From contig NZ_CP109055.1 in assembly GCF_035975855.1 (NCBI RefSeq), forward strand, positions 6,076,001 through 6,140,000: a stretch of 64,000 bases of DNA, in the 5' to 3' direction. The notes under the pieces were generated by a model that had not been told where the DNA came from, did not search any database, and saw only the letters and a list, made by a program, of their open reading frames with translations. Positions within the stretch are counted from its first letter, which is position 1; each line of letters opens with the position of its first letter. The position numbers and the translations under genes are program-made. Shown here in pieces: positions 43,617 through 51,506 of the stretch. This DNA is from Streptomyces sp. NBC_01304. GTDB lineage: Bacteria > Actinomycetota > Actinomycetes > Streptomycetales > Streptomycetaceae.

Positions 43617-44045
43617 TTAGCCCCAGTCACGTCCGGAACGGCCCCGCTTGGTGTCCGAGCGTGCCTTCTTCTGGCGCAGCCGGCGCTCATTGATCCCGCG
43701 GGGGATCTTCGTCGCGCGGCGAGGACGGGGAGGCGGCGCAGTCGCCTCGGCAAGCAGCGCCGCGAGCCGCGTCGCAGCCATCTCCCGGTTCCGCCACTGC
43801 GACCGATGCTCGGACGCCCGGACCGACACCACCCCGTCGACGAGGCGGGACGCGAGCCGCTCCAGGGCCCGCTCCTTCCACACATCCGGCAGCGCGGACG
43901 TCTTCGCCAGGTCGAAGCGGAGCTCCACCTGCGAGTCCGACGTATTCACATGCTGGCCCCCCGGCCCGGACGACCGGGAGAAACGCCACATGAGCTCGGC
44001 CTCGGGCAGGGAGACGGAGCCGCGGATGACGTAGGGACCAGGCAT
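43617..44045 (-). CDS. arfB: Peptidyl-tRNA hydrolase-type rescue factor (ArfB/YaeJ-like)
   Basis: Release-factor-like protein of 142 residues that hydrolyses peptidyl-tRNA on stalled ribosomes. The catalytic GGQ motif is in RSSGPGGQHVNTSDSQVEL near residue 30, and the basic C-terminal tail (RRLRQKKARSDTKRGR) that inserts into the mRNA channel is present. ATG 44045 (MPGPYVIRGSV) is chosen over a start seven codons earlier. It lies downstream of the SIS-domain gene on the same strand, 50 bp away. Confidence 0.9.
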   Translation of the reverse strand: MPGPYVIRGSVSLPEAELMWRFSRSSGPGGQHVNTSDSQVELRFDLAKTSALPDVWKERALERLASRLVDGVVSVRASEHRSQWRNREMAATRLAALLAEATAPPPRPRRATKIPRGINERRLRQKKARSDTKRGRSGRDWG

Positions 44046-44098
44046 GCGCCCATGATCCCGCGTCACCCGCGCCCCGTCACCCCGATTTCCGGTGCGGA

Positions 44099-44992
44099 TC
44101 AGGCGAGGATCACGCTCCGCGTGAGGTTCCGCGGCCGGTCCGGGTCGAACCCGCGCGCCTCGGCCAGCGCCACGGCGAGCCGCTGCGCCCGCACCAACTC
44201 GGCCAGCGGGTCCGCATCCTGGCGTGCCACGAGATGCCCGCCGACCCGGTCGACATCCCCCGCGAGCCCCTCCGGCAGCTCACCGAACATCCAGGCCACC
44301 CGGCCGGGGCCGGTGATGGAGATCGGCCCGTGCCGGTACTCCATCGCCGGGTACGACTCGGTCCACGCCCCCGCCGCCTCGCGCATCTTCAGGCCCGCCT
44401 CGAGCGCGAGACCGTACGTCCAGCCGCGCCCCAGGAACGTCCACTGCTCCGCGCCGACCACGGCGTCCGGCAGCGGCTCGGTGACCGCGAGCTCCGCGTC
44501 GAGGGCCGCCTCGGCGACCGACTTGACCCCCGCGATGTCGCCAAGTCCCGCCCGCAGGAAGGCCAGCGCGGTCGTCGCGAAGCGGGTTTGGACCACCGAC
44601 TCCTCGTCGGCGAAGTCGAGCACCGCGACGGTGTCGGCGGCCTCCATGACCGGAGTCTTGGGATCGGCGGTCAGGGCGAGGGTCGGGACCTTGCCGCGCA
44701 CCGCGCCGAGCAGGTCAAGGACCTCCGTCGTCGTGCCGGAACGGGTGATCGCCACGACCCGGTCGTACGTCCGGCCCACCGGGAACTCCGACGACGCGAA
44801 GGCGTCCGTCTCGCCTTGACCTGCGGCTTCCCGCAGCGCCGCGTACGCGATCGCCATGAACCACGAGGTCCCGCAGCCGGTCACGGCGACCCGCTCACCG
44901 GGCTGCGGCAGCCCCTCGAAGTCGGCGGCGAACTCGGCGGCCCGGCGCCAACAGGCGGGCTGGGTGGCTATTTCTGCGGCGGTACGTGACAT
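44099..44992 (-). CDS. SIS-domain sugar isomerase/deaminase (AgaS/GlmS-like)
   Basis: Protein of 297 residues with two SIS domains (motifs VAVTGCGTSWFMAIAYAAL and VVAITRSGTTTEVLDLL; second half YGLALEAGLKMREAAGAWTESYPAMEYRHGP). The Glu-rich ending of that motif matches GlmS/AgaS-type isomerases and deaminases acting on amino-sugar phosphates. It would convert GlcN-6-P or GalN-6-P to a ketose phosphate. ATG 44992 has AAGGAG upstream. It is divergent from the sugar-binding protein gene and shares a DasR-type site with it. Confidence 0.84.
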   Translation of the reverse strand: MSRTAAEIATQPACWRRAAEFAADFEGLPQPGERVAVTGCGTSWFMAIAYAALREAAGQGETDAFASSEFPVGRTYDRVVAITRSGTTTEVLDLLGAVRGKVPTLALTADPKTPVMEAADTVAVLDFADEESVVQTRFATTALAFLRAGLGDIAGVKSVAEAALDAELAVTEPLPDAVVGAEQWTFLGRGWTYGLALEAGLKMREAAGAWTESYPAMEYRHGPISITGPGRVAWMFGELPEGLAGDVDRVGGHLVARQDADPLAELVRAQRLAVALAEARGFDPDRPRNLTRSVILA

Positions 44993-45160
44993 GCGCGGCG
45001 GCTCCTTGAGCGGAACGTACGGAACGTAAGAGCAGGGTGCCGACCCGTCACCCGGCGCGTCACCCGATGTGTGCGAGCAGGGTGTCGATCGACGTGATGT
45101 GCATAGCAGTCGGGGCCGTGGGCGGGCAATGGCTGCCCTTCGTTGCACAAGCGATATGTG

Positions 45161-45176
45161 AGTGGTGTAGACCTTG
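45161..45176. promoter_or_regulatory. Second DasR-type operator (dre)
   Basis: AGTGGTGTAGACCTTG agrees with the dre consensus at 12 of 16 positions, including the GGT-TAGACC core. It lies between the divergent SIS and sugar-binding protein genes, 62 bp before the latter's start. Confidence 0.6.
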
Positions 45177-45237
45177 TGCGAGGACGTTGGGGAAACTCGC
45201 CGCGTCCGGAACGGAACCAGCAAGGGTGGGAACAGCG

Positions 45238-46512
45238 GTGCAGCGGCGCATTACGGGGCTGACGGCGGCGGCAGCCGCACTGGGCATGACGGTGACGCTG
45301 GCCGGCTGCGGCTCGTCCGGCGACTCCGACGAGGTGACACTCAAGCTCGTCGCGGCCAACTACGGCGACAGCTCCGCCAACAGCTCGCAGAAGTACTGGG
45401 ACGGGCTCGTCGCCGACTTCGAGGCCAAGAACCCGAAGATCAAGGTCGACGTCGACGTCTACTCCTGGAGCGACGTGGACGCCAAGGTCGCCGAGATGGT
45501 CAAGGACGACAAGGCGCCCGACCTCGCGCAGATCGGCGCGTACGCCGACTACGCCGCGCAGGACAAGCTGTACGCCGCGGACGACGTGCTCTCCATCCGT
45601 ACCCAGTCCGACTTCCTCCCGCAGCTGACCGACGCGGGCGAGTACCGGCGCAATCAGTACGGCATGCCCTTCGGTTCCTCGACCCGGCTGCTCTTCTTCA
45701 ACAAGGACCTGTTCGCCAAGGCCGGCATCTCCGACGCCCCCGAGAGCTGGACGGAACTCGCGGCCGACGCCGCGCGGCTGAAGAGCCAGGGGCACGCCAA
45801 GTACCCGTTCGCGCTGCCGCTCGGACGCGAGGAGGCGCAGGCCGAGGCGATGATCTGGATGCTCGCGGGCGGCGGTGGCTACACCGACAGATCCGGGACG
45901 TACCGGATCAACTCGCAGGAGAACATCAAGACCTTCGAGTGGCTGCGGGACGACCTGGTCGGCGCGGACCTCACCGGTCCGGTGGCCCCCGGCAAGCTCA
46001 ACCGGCAGGACGCCTTCGACGCCTTCGCGAAGGGCGAGGTCGGCATGCTCAGCGGGCACCCCGCGCTACTCAAGCAGGCCAAGGAGGCCGGCCTGAACTT
46101 CGACACGGCGCCGATGCCCGGCATCAACGGGAACGCCAAGGGCACGCTGGGCGTCGCCGACTGGATGATGGCCTTCAAGCAGAACGGCCACCAGAAGGAG
46201 ATCGGCACGTTCCTCGACTTCGTCTACGAGCAGAAGAACGTCGTCGACTGGTCCGAGCGCTACGGCATCCCGCCCGTCACCGTCTCGGCGGCCGAGGCGA
46301 TCGGCGCCGACCCCAAGCAGAAGCACCTCAAGGAATTCCTCGACGAGCTGCCGACGTCGGAGTTCTACCCGGTGGGCGAGACGTCCTGGGCGCGGGTGAA
46401 CGCGGACATCAAGCAGCAGATCGGCAAGACCGTCGAGAAGGGCGGCAACCCGAGGTCGGTGCTGACCGAGCTGCAGAACGAGGCGGTGGCGGCGCAGAGC
46501 GAGGAGGAGTAG
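45238..46512 (+). CDS. Extracellular sugar-binding lipoprotein of an ABC importer
   Basis: Family 1 solute-binding protein of 424 residues. The signal peptide ends in the lipobox LAGC (about residue 24). The mature fold has typical sugar-binding stretches (LVADFEAKNPKIKVDVDVYSW, YGMPFGSSTRLLFFNKDLF, FAKGEVGMLSGHPAL). GTG 45238 is chosen; GTG 45226 is possible. No permease genes follow, so it must use distant permeases, with ATP hydrolysis probably by MsiK. The dre site and SIS neighbour suggest an amino-sugar ligand. Confidence 0.88.
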   Translation: MQRRITGLTAAAAALGMTVTLAGCGSSGDSDEVTLKLVAANYGDSSANSSQKYWDGLVADFEAKNPKIKVDVDVYSWSDVDAKVAEMVKDDKAPDLAQIGAYADYAAQDKLYAADDVLSIRTQSDFLPQLTDAGEYRRNQYGMPFGSSTRLLFFNKDLFAKAGISDAPESWTELAADAARLKSQGHAKYPFALPLGREEAQAEAMIWMLAGGGGYTDRSGTYRINSQENIKTFEWLRDDLVGADLTGPVAPGKLNRQDAFDAFAKGEVGMLSGHPALLKQAKEAGLNFDTAPMPGINGNAKGTLGVADWMMAFKQNGHQKEIGTFLDFVYEQKNVVDWSERYGIPPVTVSAAEAIGADPKQKHLKEFLDELPTSEFYPVGETSWARVNADIKQQIGKTVEKGGNPRSVLTELQNEAVAAQSEEE

Positions 46513-46560
46513 GCCTCGCCTGCTCCCCGTGGGGCCGCGCCCGTTGTCAGTGGGCGCGGC

Positions 46561-46566
46561 TAGGGT
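46561..46566 (+). promoter_or_regulatory. -10 box for leaderless DUF3263 gene
   Basis: TAGGGT followed by 7 bases and ATG 46574. Confidence 0.6.
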
Positions 46567-46573
46567 TTTTCGC

Positions 46574-46804
46574 ATGACCGAGCTCAGCGACCGTGACCTT
46601 GCCGTTCTTGCCGTGGAGCGGCGCGGCTGGCCCTCGGCCGGCGTCAAGGAGCGGACGATCCGGGAGCAGCTGGGTATATCGCCCACCCGCTACTACCAGT
46701 TGCTGAACGCGCTGCTCGACGATCCGCGCGCCCTGGCCCACGACCCGGTGACGGTCAACCGGCTGCGCCGGATCAGGGACGAGCGGCGCGAGCGCCGCCA
46801 GTGA
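46574..46804 (+). CDS. Small DUF3263-family helix-turn-helix-like protein
   Basis: Protein of 76 residues conserved in actinobacteria. The sequence VKERTIREQLGISPTRYYQLLNALLDD reads as a helix-turn-helix, so DNA binding is plausible; the C-terminus is very basic (RRIRDERRERRQ). Target and role are unknown. The ATG 46574 fits a leaderless transcript; the open frame from 46529 includes the -10 box. otsB follows after a short minisatellite. Confidence 0.82.
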   Translation: MTELSDRDLAVLAVERRGWPSAGVKERTIREQLGISPTRYYQLLNALLDDPRALAHDPVTVNRLRRIRDERRERRQ

Positions 46805-46809
46805 CGCGG

Positions 46810-46892
46810 GCGCGAGTGCGCATGCGAGTACGGACACGGGTGCGGATGCGAGTGCAGATGCGAGTACGGATGCGAGTACGGATACAGCGTCG
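46810..46892. repeat. 12-bp minisatellite before otsB
   Basis: About seven degenerate units of GATGCGAGTACG or GGTGCGGATGCG type. It creates a spurious Tyr-Ser-His-Pro repeat frame on the minus strand. Confidence 0.8.
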
Positions 46893-46935
46893 ATCGTGAC
46901 CCGATAGAGCATGGGTGCGCCCCGCCCCCGCTCGA

Positions 46936-46941
46936 TAGGGT
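46936..46941 (+). promoter_or_regulatory. -10 box for leaderless otsB
   Basis: TAGGGT followed by 6 bases and ATG 46948. Confidence 0.6.
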
Positions 46942-46947
46942 CAAGCC

Positions 46948-47802
46948 ATGGCCAGCCATCCGCACCCGCGCACGCCTGACCTGCCGTCCCCTTCGACGCC
47001 CGCCGGCCGCGAGGGCCTCGCCGCGCTCCTGGCGCGGCCCGAACGGGCCCTGATCGCCCTGGACTTCGACGGCACCCTCGCCGAGATCGTCCCCGACCCC
47101 GAGCAGGCCCGCGCCCACCCCGGCGCGGTCCCGGCCCTCGCCGCGCTCGCCCCGCGCGTGGCCTCGGTGGCGGTGGTCACGGGGCGGCCCGCCGGGGTGG
47201 CCGTGCGGTACGGCGGCTTCGCGGGGGTGCCGGGCCTTGAGCACCTGGTCGTCCTCGGCCATTACGGCGCCGAGCGCTGGGACGCCGTGTCCGGCGTGGT
47301 GACCGCGCCGGACGTACCGTCCGGGGTTGCCGCCGTGCGGGCCGAACTCCCCGGGTTCCTGGAGGAGTTGGGGGCGTGGCGGGGGACGTGGATCGAGGAG
47401 AAGGGGCGGGCGGTCGCCGTGCACACGCGCCGCGCGGACGACCCTTCCGAGGTGTTCGAGACGGTACGCGGGCCGCTGGCCGAGCTGGCCTCCCGGCATG
47501 GGCTGATCGCTGAACCCGGGCGGTTCGTGGTGGAGTTGCGGCCGCCGGGGATGGACAAGGGGGTCGCCCTTGCCGCGTACGCGCGGGAGGTGGGGGCGGA
47601 GTCGGTGTTGTACGCCGGGGACGATCTGGGCGATCTGCCGGCGTTCGCGGCGGTGGAGAAGCTTCGCTCCGATGGGATGGCCGGGCTGTTGCTGTGCAGC
47701 GGCAGCGTGGATGTGCCGGAGCTCGCGGAGCGGGCGGATCTGGCCCTTGCCGGGCCGGGGGCGGTGGTCGGCTTTCTGTCCGCGCTGGCTGAGCGCCTTT
47801 AG
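46948..47802 (+). CDS. otsB: Trehalose-6-phosphate phosphatase
   Basis: HAD-superfamily phosphatase of 284 residues completing trehalose synthesis. Motif I is LDFDGTLAEIV (nucleophile and acid Asp pair), motif II is VVTGRP, WIEEKGRAVAVHTRR is the cap signature and VLYAGDDLGDLPAF is motif IV. It is convergent with otsA across the dispersed repeat, instead of the otsA-otsB operon found in many bacteria. Both genes appear leaderless, so they may be controlled at transcription start. Confidence 0.93.
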   Translation: MASHPHPRTPDLPSPSTPAGREGLAALLARPERALIALDFDGTLAEIVPDPEQARAHPGAVPALAALAPRVASVAVVTGRPAGVAVRYGGFAGVPGLEHLVVLGHYGAERWDAVSGVVTAPDVPSGVAAVRAELPGFLEELGAWRGTWIEEKGRAVAVHTRRADDPSEVFETVRGPLAELASRHGLIAEPGRFVVELRPPGMDKGVALAAYAREVGAESVLYAGDDLGDLPAFAAVEKLRSDGMAGLLLCSGSVDVPELAERADLALAGPGAVVGFLSALAERL

Positions 47803-47876
47803 TTCCCCACCCCGCCCCTTCCCGTAAGGCTGCCGCCGGCTTCAAAGACTGTCCTCAAACGCCGGACGGGCTGACT
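47803..47876 (+). repeat. Dispersed repeat, forward copy between otsB and otsA
   Basis: C-rich arm CCCCACCCCGCCCCTTCCCG at about 47804-47823, the GTAAGGCTGCCGCCGGC subtype middle, and a core box ending at 47874. It fills the gap between the two convergent stop codons. A short GGGCTGACTAAGTCAGCCC stem at the right end overlaps the otsA stop. Confidence 0.92.
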
Positions 47877-47879
47877 AAG

Positions 47880-49268
47880 TCAGCCCCGCAACGCCTCCAG
47901 CTGATCCAGGAACCACGCGGCAGGCGGCAACGCGGTGGACGCGGCAGCGAGCCGCTTCGTCCGGGAGGCCCGCTCCTCCGGAGCCATGAGGAGCGCCTCA
48001 TGCAGAGCCTCACAAGTCCCGGAAACGTCATACGGGTTGACCACGAGCGCGTCCTCACCCAGCTCCGCACACGCCCCTGCCTCCCGCGAAAGCACCAGCA
48101 CACACCCCTCGTCGGACACGACCGGCACCTCCTTGGCCACCAGGTTCATGCCGTCCCGAATCGGATTCACCAGCGCCACATCGGCCAGCCGGTACGCCGC
48201 GAGCGACCGCGCGAAGTCGTCCTTCACATGGAGCAGGACCGGGGTCCAATCAGCCGTCCCGTACGAGGAGTTGATCGCTTCGGCGAGCCGCGAGACCTCC
48301 TCCGTGTACTCCCGGTACACCGCCAGATCCTGCCGCGACGGGTACGCGAACGCGATGTGCACCACCCGCCCCCGCCACTCGGGCCGGGAGTCGAGCAGCA
48401 GCCGGTACGCGTGCAGCCCGCGCACGATGTTCTTGGACAGCTCGGTCCGGTCGACCCGCACGACGGTCCGCCGGTCGGGCCCGCCCACTTGCGCCCGCAG
48501 ATCCGCGAGCCGCGACTCCACATCGGCCTGCCGCGACCGCTCCCGCAGGAAGTCCGCGTCGGCGCCGAGCCCGTGCACCCCGATCCGGGTGTCCCCGACC
48601 CCGCCGACCACCTCCGAGGCGCACGCCACGAACGCGTCGGCCCAGCGCCGGGTCAGGAAGGCCAGCCGGTCCGCCCCGAGCATCCCGCGCAGCAGCTCCT
48701 CGGCGACGGAGTCCGGCAGCATCCGGAAGTAGTCCACCGGCGCCCACGGCGTGTGCGAGAAGTGCCCGATCCGCAGGTCGGCCCGCAACTCCCGCAGCAT
48801 GCCGGGGACGAGGGCCAGGTGGTAGTCCTGCACGAGCACCGCCGCATCCGGCGCGGCCTCCGCCGCGAGCGCCTCGGCGAAGGCCCGGTTGTAGGCGCGG
48901 TACGACTCCCACTGGCGCTGGAACTCCGGCCCGAAGGCGGGCTCCAGGGGGGTCTGGTAGAGCAGGTGGTGGACGAACCAGAGCGTCGAGTTGGCGACGC
49001 CGTTGTACGCGTCGGCGTATACGTCCGGGTCGATCGCGAGCATCCGCACGCCGGGCTCCGCCACCCCGCGCCGCACGGCCTCCCGGTCGCCCTCGCCGAG
49101 CGCCGCGCAGATCCACAGCGAGTCCGCGTCGGAGCCGATCGCAGACAGGCCGGACACCAGACCGCCGCCGCCCCGCCTCGCGTCGAGGCCGCCGTCGTCG
49201 CGTACGGCATACGTCACCGGGCCGCGATTGGACGCGACAAGAACCGTTGCACCGTGCTCGGAAGCCAT
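47880..49268 (-). CDS. otsA: Trehalose-6-phosphate synthase
   Basis: GT20 glycosyltransferase of 462 residues making trehalose-6-P from UDP-glucose and glucose-6-P. The N-terminal VLVASNRGPVTY with GGLVSGL (GG loop), WVHH-like WFVHHLLYQTP, VLVQDYHLALVPGMLRE, GHFSHTPW and the donor-site PIRDGMNLVAKE...VLSREAGA motifs are all present. Leaderless start ATG 49268. Neighbours otsB and gpgS point to an osmolyte/glucosyl-metabolite block. Confidence 0.94.
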   Translation of the reverse strand: MASEHGATVLVASNRGPVTYAVRDDGGLDARRGGGGLVSGLSAIGSDADSLWICAALGEGDREAVRRGVAEPGVRMLAIDPDVYADAYNGVANSTLWFVHHLLYQTPLEPAFGPEFQRQWESYRAYNRAFAEALAAEAAPDAAVLVQDYHLALVPGMLRELRADLRIGHFSHTPWAPVDYFRMLPDSVAEELLRGMLGADRLAFLTRRWADAFVACASEVVGGVGDTRIGVHGLGADADFLRERSRQADVESRLADLRAQVGGPDRRTVVRVDRTELSKNIVRGLHAYRLLLDSRPEWRGRVVHIAFAYPSRQDLAVYREYTEEVSRLAEAINSSYGTADWTPVLLHVKDDFARSLAAYRLADVALVNPIRDGMNLVAKEVPVVSDEGCVLVLSREAGACAELGEDALVVNPYDVSGTCEALHEALLMAPEERASRTKRLAAASTALPPAAWFLDQLEALRG

Positions 49269-49274
49269 GACGCG

Positions 49275-49280
49275 AACCTA
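49275..49280 (-). promoter_or_regulatory. -10 box for leaderless otsA (minus)
   Basis: Minus-strand TAGGTT followed by 6 bases and ATG 49268. Confidence 0.6.
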
Positions 49281-49304
49281 GCCCGTGCCGTAAACGCTCA
49301 AACG

Positions 49305-49337
49305 TACGGCCGGGCTCCAGGAGGGAGCCCGGCCGTA
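49305..49337 (-). terminator. Terminator after the surface-protein gene
   Basis: TACGGCCGGGCTCC (49305-49318) pairs perfectly with GGAGCCCGGCCGTA (49324-49337). Confidence 0.85.
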
Positions 49338-49374
49338 TCGATCAAGCCAGTGGATCAGTGGCGATCAGACGGGA

Positions 49375-51468
49375 TCAGTCGCGATCACGCCCACGCGCGG
49401 CAGCCAGCGCCAGTGCGCCGAGTCCGCACAGGACCACCGCGAGCCCGCCGTACAACAGCGTCCGCTCGTCGCCGCCGGTCTCGGCCAGCTGGGGCGGGAC
49501 GGCGCGACCCTGGACGCGCTTGCTGATGATGACCGAGGTGCACGGGTCGGTGCCGCCGCCCGCCCGCTTGGTCATCGGGCAGGTGGTCTTCGGCACGTCA
49601 CCCGTCACCGTGATCACCACGACGCCGCCGGGCGTGCAGGACGCCTTCACCAGCTGCTTGATGGTGACCTTGCCGTGCGCGGGGACATCGCCCTTCCAGA
49701 TGTAGAACCCGCCCGACTTGGTGATCGTCCCGCTGCTCGGCTTCGGGGTGCCGCCGGGCTTGACCGGGAAGCGGATCTGCGCGGCCTTGCGCGGGTAGGC
49801 GGACTTGTTGGTGAGGGTGATGGTGTTGGTGACCGAGGAGCACGGCGGGACCACCGGATCGCTGGGTCTGTTGATGATCTGGAGCTGCGGCACCACCGGC
49901 GGCTTCGGGTCGACGATCTGCGGGGTGCTGCCACAGCTCGGATCGGTGGAGCCGTTCTCGCAGTTGGAGCGCGGCGACTCGACGTCGACGTTGTTCTTCA
50001 GCTTGCCGTCGCCGGTCTTCGGGTCGTTGACCTTCACCGAGTAGGTGATGGTCGCGGTCTGACCGGCCGGGATGTCCCCGAGATAGCTGATCTTGGGTTC
50101 GCTGTACGAGACGTCGCCCATGGACGCCTTCGCGTCATTGTTGTACGTCGCGTCGTCCAGGTTGTCCGTCAGGTCGTCCGAGAACTTGGCGCCGGGGTAC
50201 GGCAGTTTGCTGATGTTCTTCGCCTTGACCGTGTAGGTCAGGGTGCCACCCGGGGCGACCTTCGCGGGGCTGGCGGTCTTGGTGACCTCCAGGTCCGGCA
50301 CCGGCACGGAGAGGGCCAGCTGCGAGGGGACGTAGACGTCGCCGGTGCTGGTGAAGGTGAGCGTGGCCGATCTGGCGCCCTCCGGGATCGCGCCGTCCGG
50401 CACCTCGAAGGCCTTGGCGTCGACGCTCAGGTTGTTCTTGTACTTCGGACTGACCGCGCCGTCGTCCTCGCTGACGAAGAAGTTGTCCTTCCTGCCATTG
50501 GACGGTTCGGTGACGGGCTGGCCGTCGACCAGGAACTGGTCGCCCCTGGTGTTCCAGTCGCCTTCGTACGCCGTCACGGCGGCGTGGATCTCGCCCTCGG
50601 TCCGCAGGAAGCCGTCGACCGGAATCGTCGTGGCGGCCTCCGCCCGCGTGCGCACCGAGCGCTGGATGACATGGCCGCCCCAGATGTAGACGTTGCGGCG
50701 GTCGGGTGCGTACTGGTCATTGGGGGCGTCGTACTTGTAGACGACGGTCAGCGACCAGCCGCCGACACAGCCCTGCCCGGTGGGCGCCCAGACGTTGCCG
50801 ACGGCGACCTCGACGGGGCTGCCGGTGGGCGCGCCCGCGAAGGAGCTGGTGACGTTGGCCTCGGCGGTGTAGTAGTGCGGGCCCTGGGTGGCGTTGGGGG
50901 TGCGGACCGCGTTCTCGACGTTCACCTCGGACTGCGTACCGCCACCGACCCGGATGATCGGGCGAGTGGTGAGCGGGTCGCCGGGAGCGTAGTCGACCGG
51001 CAGGTTGCCCTCGCGGTTGAGGTCACAGATGTTCCGCACGGTCCTGCCGAAGCGGTGCGTGCCGGCGTTGCCGCCCCAGAAGAGGCGCGCGTAGTCGACC
51101 TTCGCGCCGGGCGGGATGGTCACCTGGCCGGTGCTGGAGTCGAAGGTGCCCGTCAGGCTGGAGGCGTTGATGCGCCGCTCGACGAAGTTGTTGTTGTTCT
51201 TGGTGCCCTGGGCCGCCTGGGTCTCCTTGCAGGCGGCGACCACGTCGGGCGGGCTGGTCGGGCAGTCGAGGACCGTGTTGCCGATGGTCTTGAAGTCCCC
51301 GTAGAGGGATTCGTCGTAGCGCTTCGCGAAGGGCTCGATCACCTCCGCCGACGCGGGGTTCGCCGCACCCAGGCCGGTGATGGCGGTTGCGAGGGCGATC
51401 GCCGCACCGGCGATCCGGGTAGCGGCGCTGCGGCGCCGCGGCCTTCCTGTCTGATGTCTGAGCCACAT
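49375..51468 (-). CDS. Sortase-anchored cell-surface protein with DUF11-type repeats
   Basis: Exported protein of 697 residues. A signal peptide (about 1-41, cut after NPASA) and an N-terminal beta domain of about 330 residues (GAKVDYARLFWGGNAG, GWSLTVVYKYD) come first. Two immunoglobulin-like DUF11 units follow (LEVTKTASPAKVAPGGTLTYTVKAKN and LQIINRPSDP...SVTNTITLTNKS). The sorting signal is LAETGG, then a membrane helix and RGRDRD. LAETG is the pentapeptide used by actinobacterial class E sortases, so covalent wall attachment is expected. Role unknown; perhaps adhesion or aerial-hypha surface. Confidence 0.88.
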   Translation of the reverse strand: MWLRHQTGRPRRRSAATRIAGAAIALATAITGLGAANPASAEVIEPFAKRYDESLYGDFKTIGNTVLDCPTSPPDVVAACKETQAAQGTKNNNNFVERRINASSLTGTFDSSTGQVTIPPGAKVDYARLFWGGNAGTHRFGRTVRNICDLNREGNLPVDYAPGDPLTTRPIIRVGGGTQSEVNVENAVRTPNATQGPHYYTAEANVTSSFAGAPTGSPVEVAVGNVWAPTGQGCVGGWSLTVVYKYDAPNDQYAPDRRNVYIWGGHVIQRSVRTRAEAATTIPVDGFLRTEGEIHAAVTAYEGDWNTRGDQFLVDGQPVTEPSNGRKDNFFVSEDDGAVSPKYKNNLSVDAKAFEVPDGAIPEGARSATLTFTSTGDVYVPSQLALSVPVPDLEVTKTASPAKVAPGGTLTYTVKAKNISKLPYPGAKFSDDLTDNLDDATYNNDAKASMGDVSYSEPKISYLGDIPAGQTATITYSVKVNDPKTGDGKLKNNVDVESPRSNCENGSTDPSCGSTPQIVDPKPPVVPQLQIINRPSDPVVPPCSSVTNTITLTNKSAYPRKAAQIRFPVKPGGTPKPSSGTITKSGGFYIWKGDVPAHGKVTIKQLVKASCTPGGVVVITVTGDVPKTTCPMTKRAGGGTDPCTSVIISKRVQGRAVPPQLAETGGDERTLLYGGLAVVLCGLGALALAAARGRDRD

Positions 51469-51506
51469 AAGTGGTAAAGCTAGACAAATGCTCCGAATTG
51501 CCTAGC

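Noticed and set aside
49675..51477. 600-codon plus-strand frame opposite the surface protein
   Set aside because: Shadow of the sortase-anchored protein gene, which has signal peptide, domains and sorting motif.
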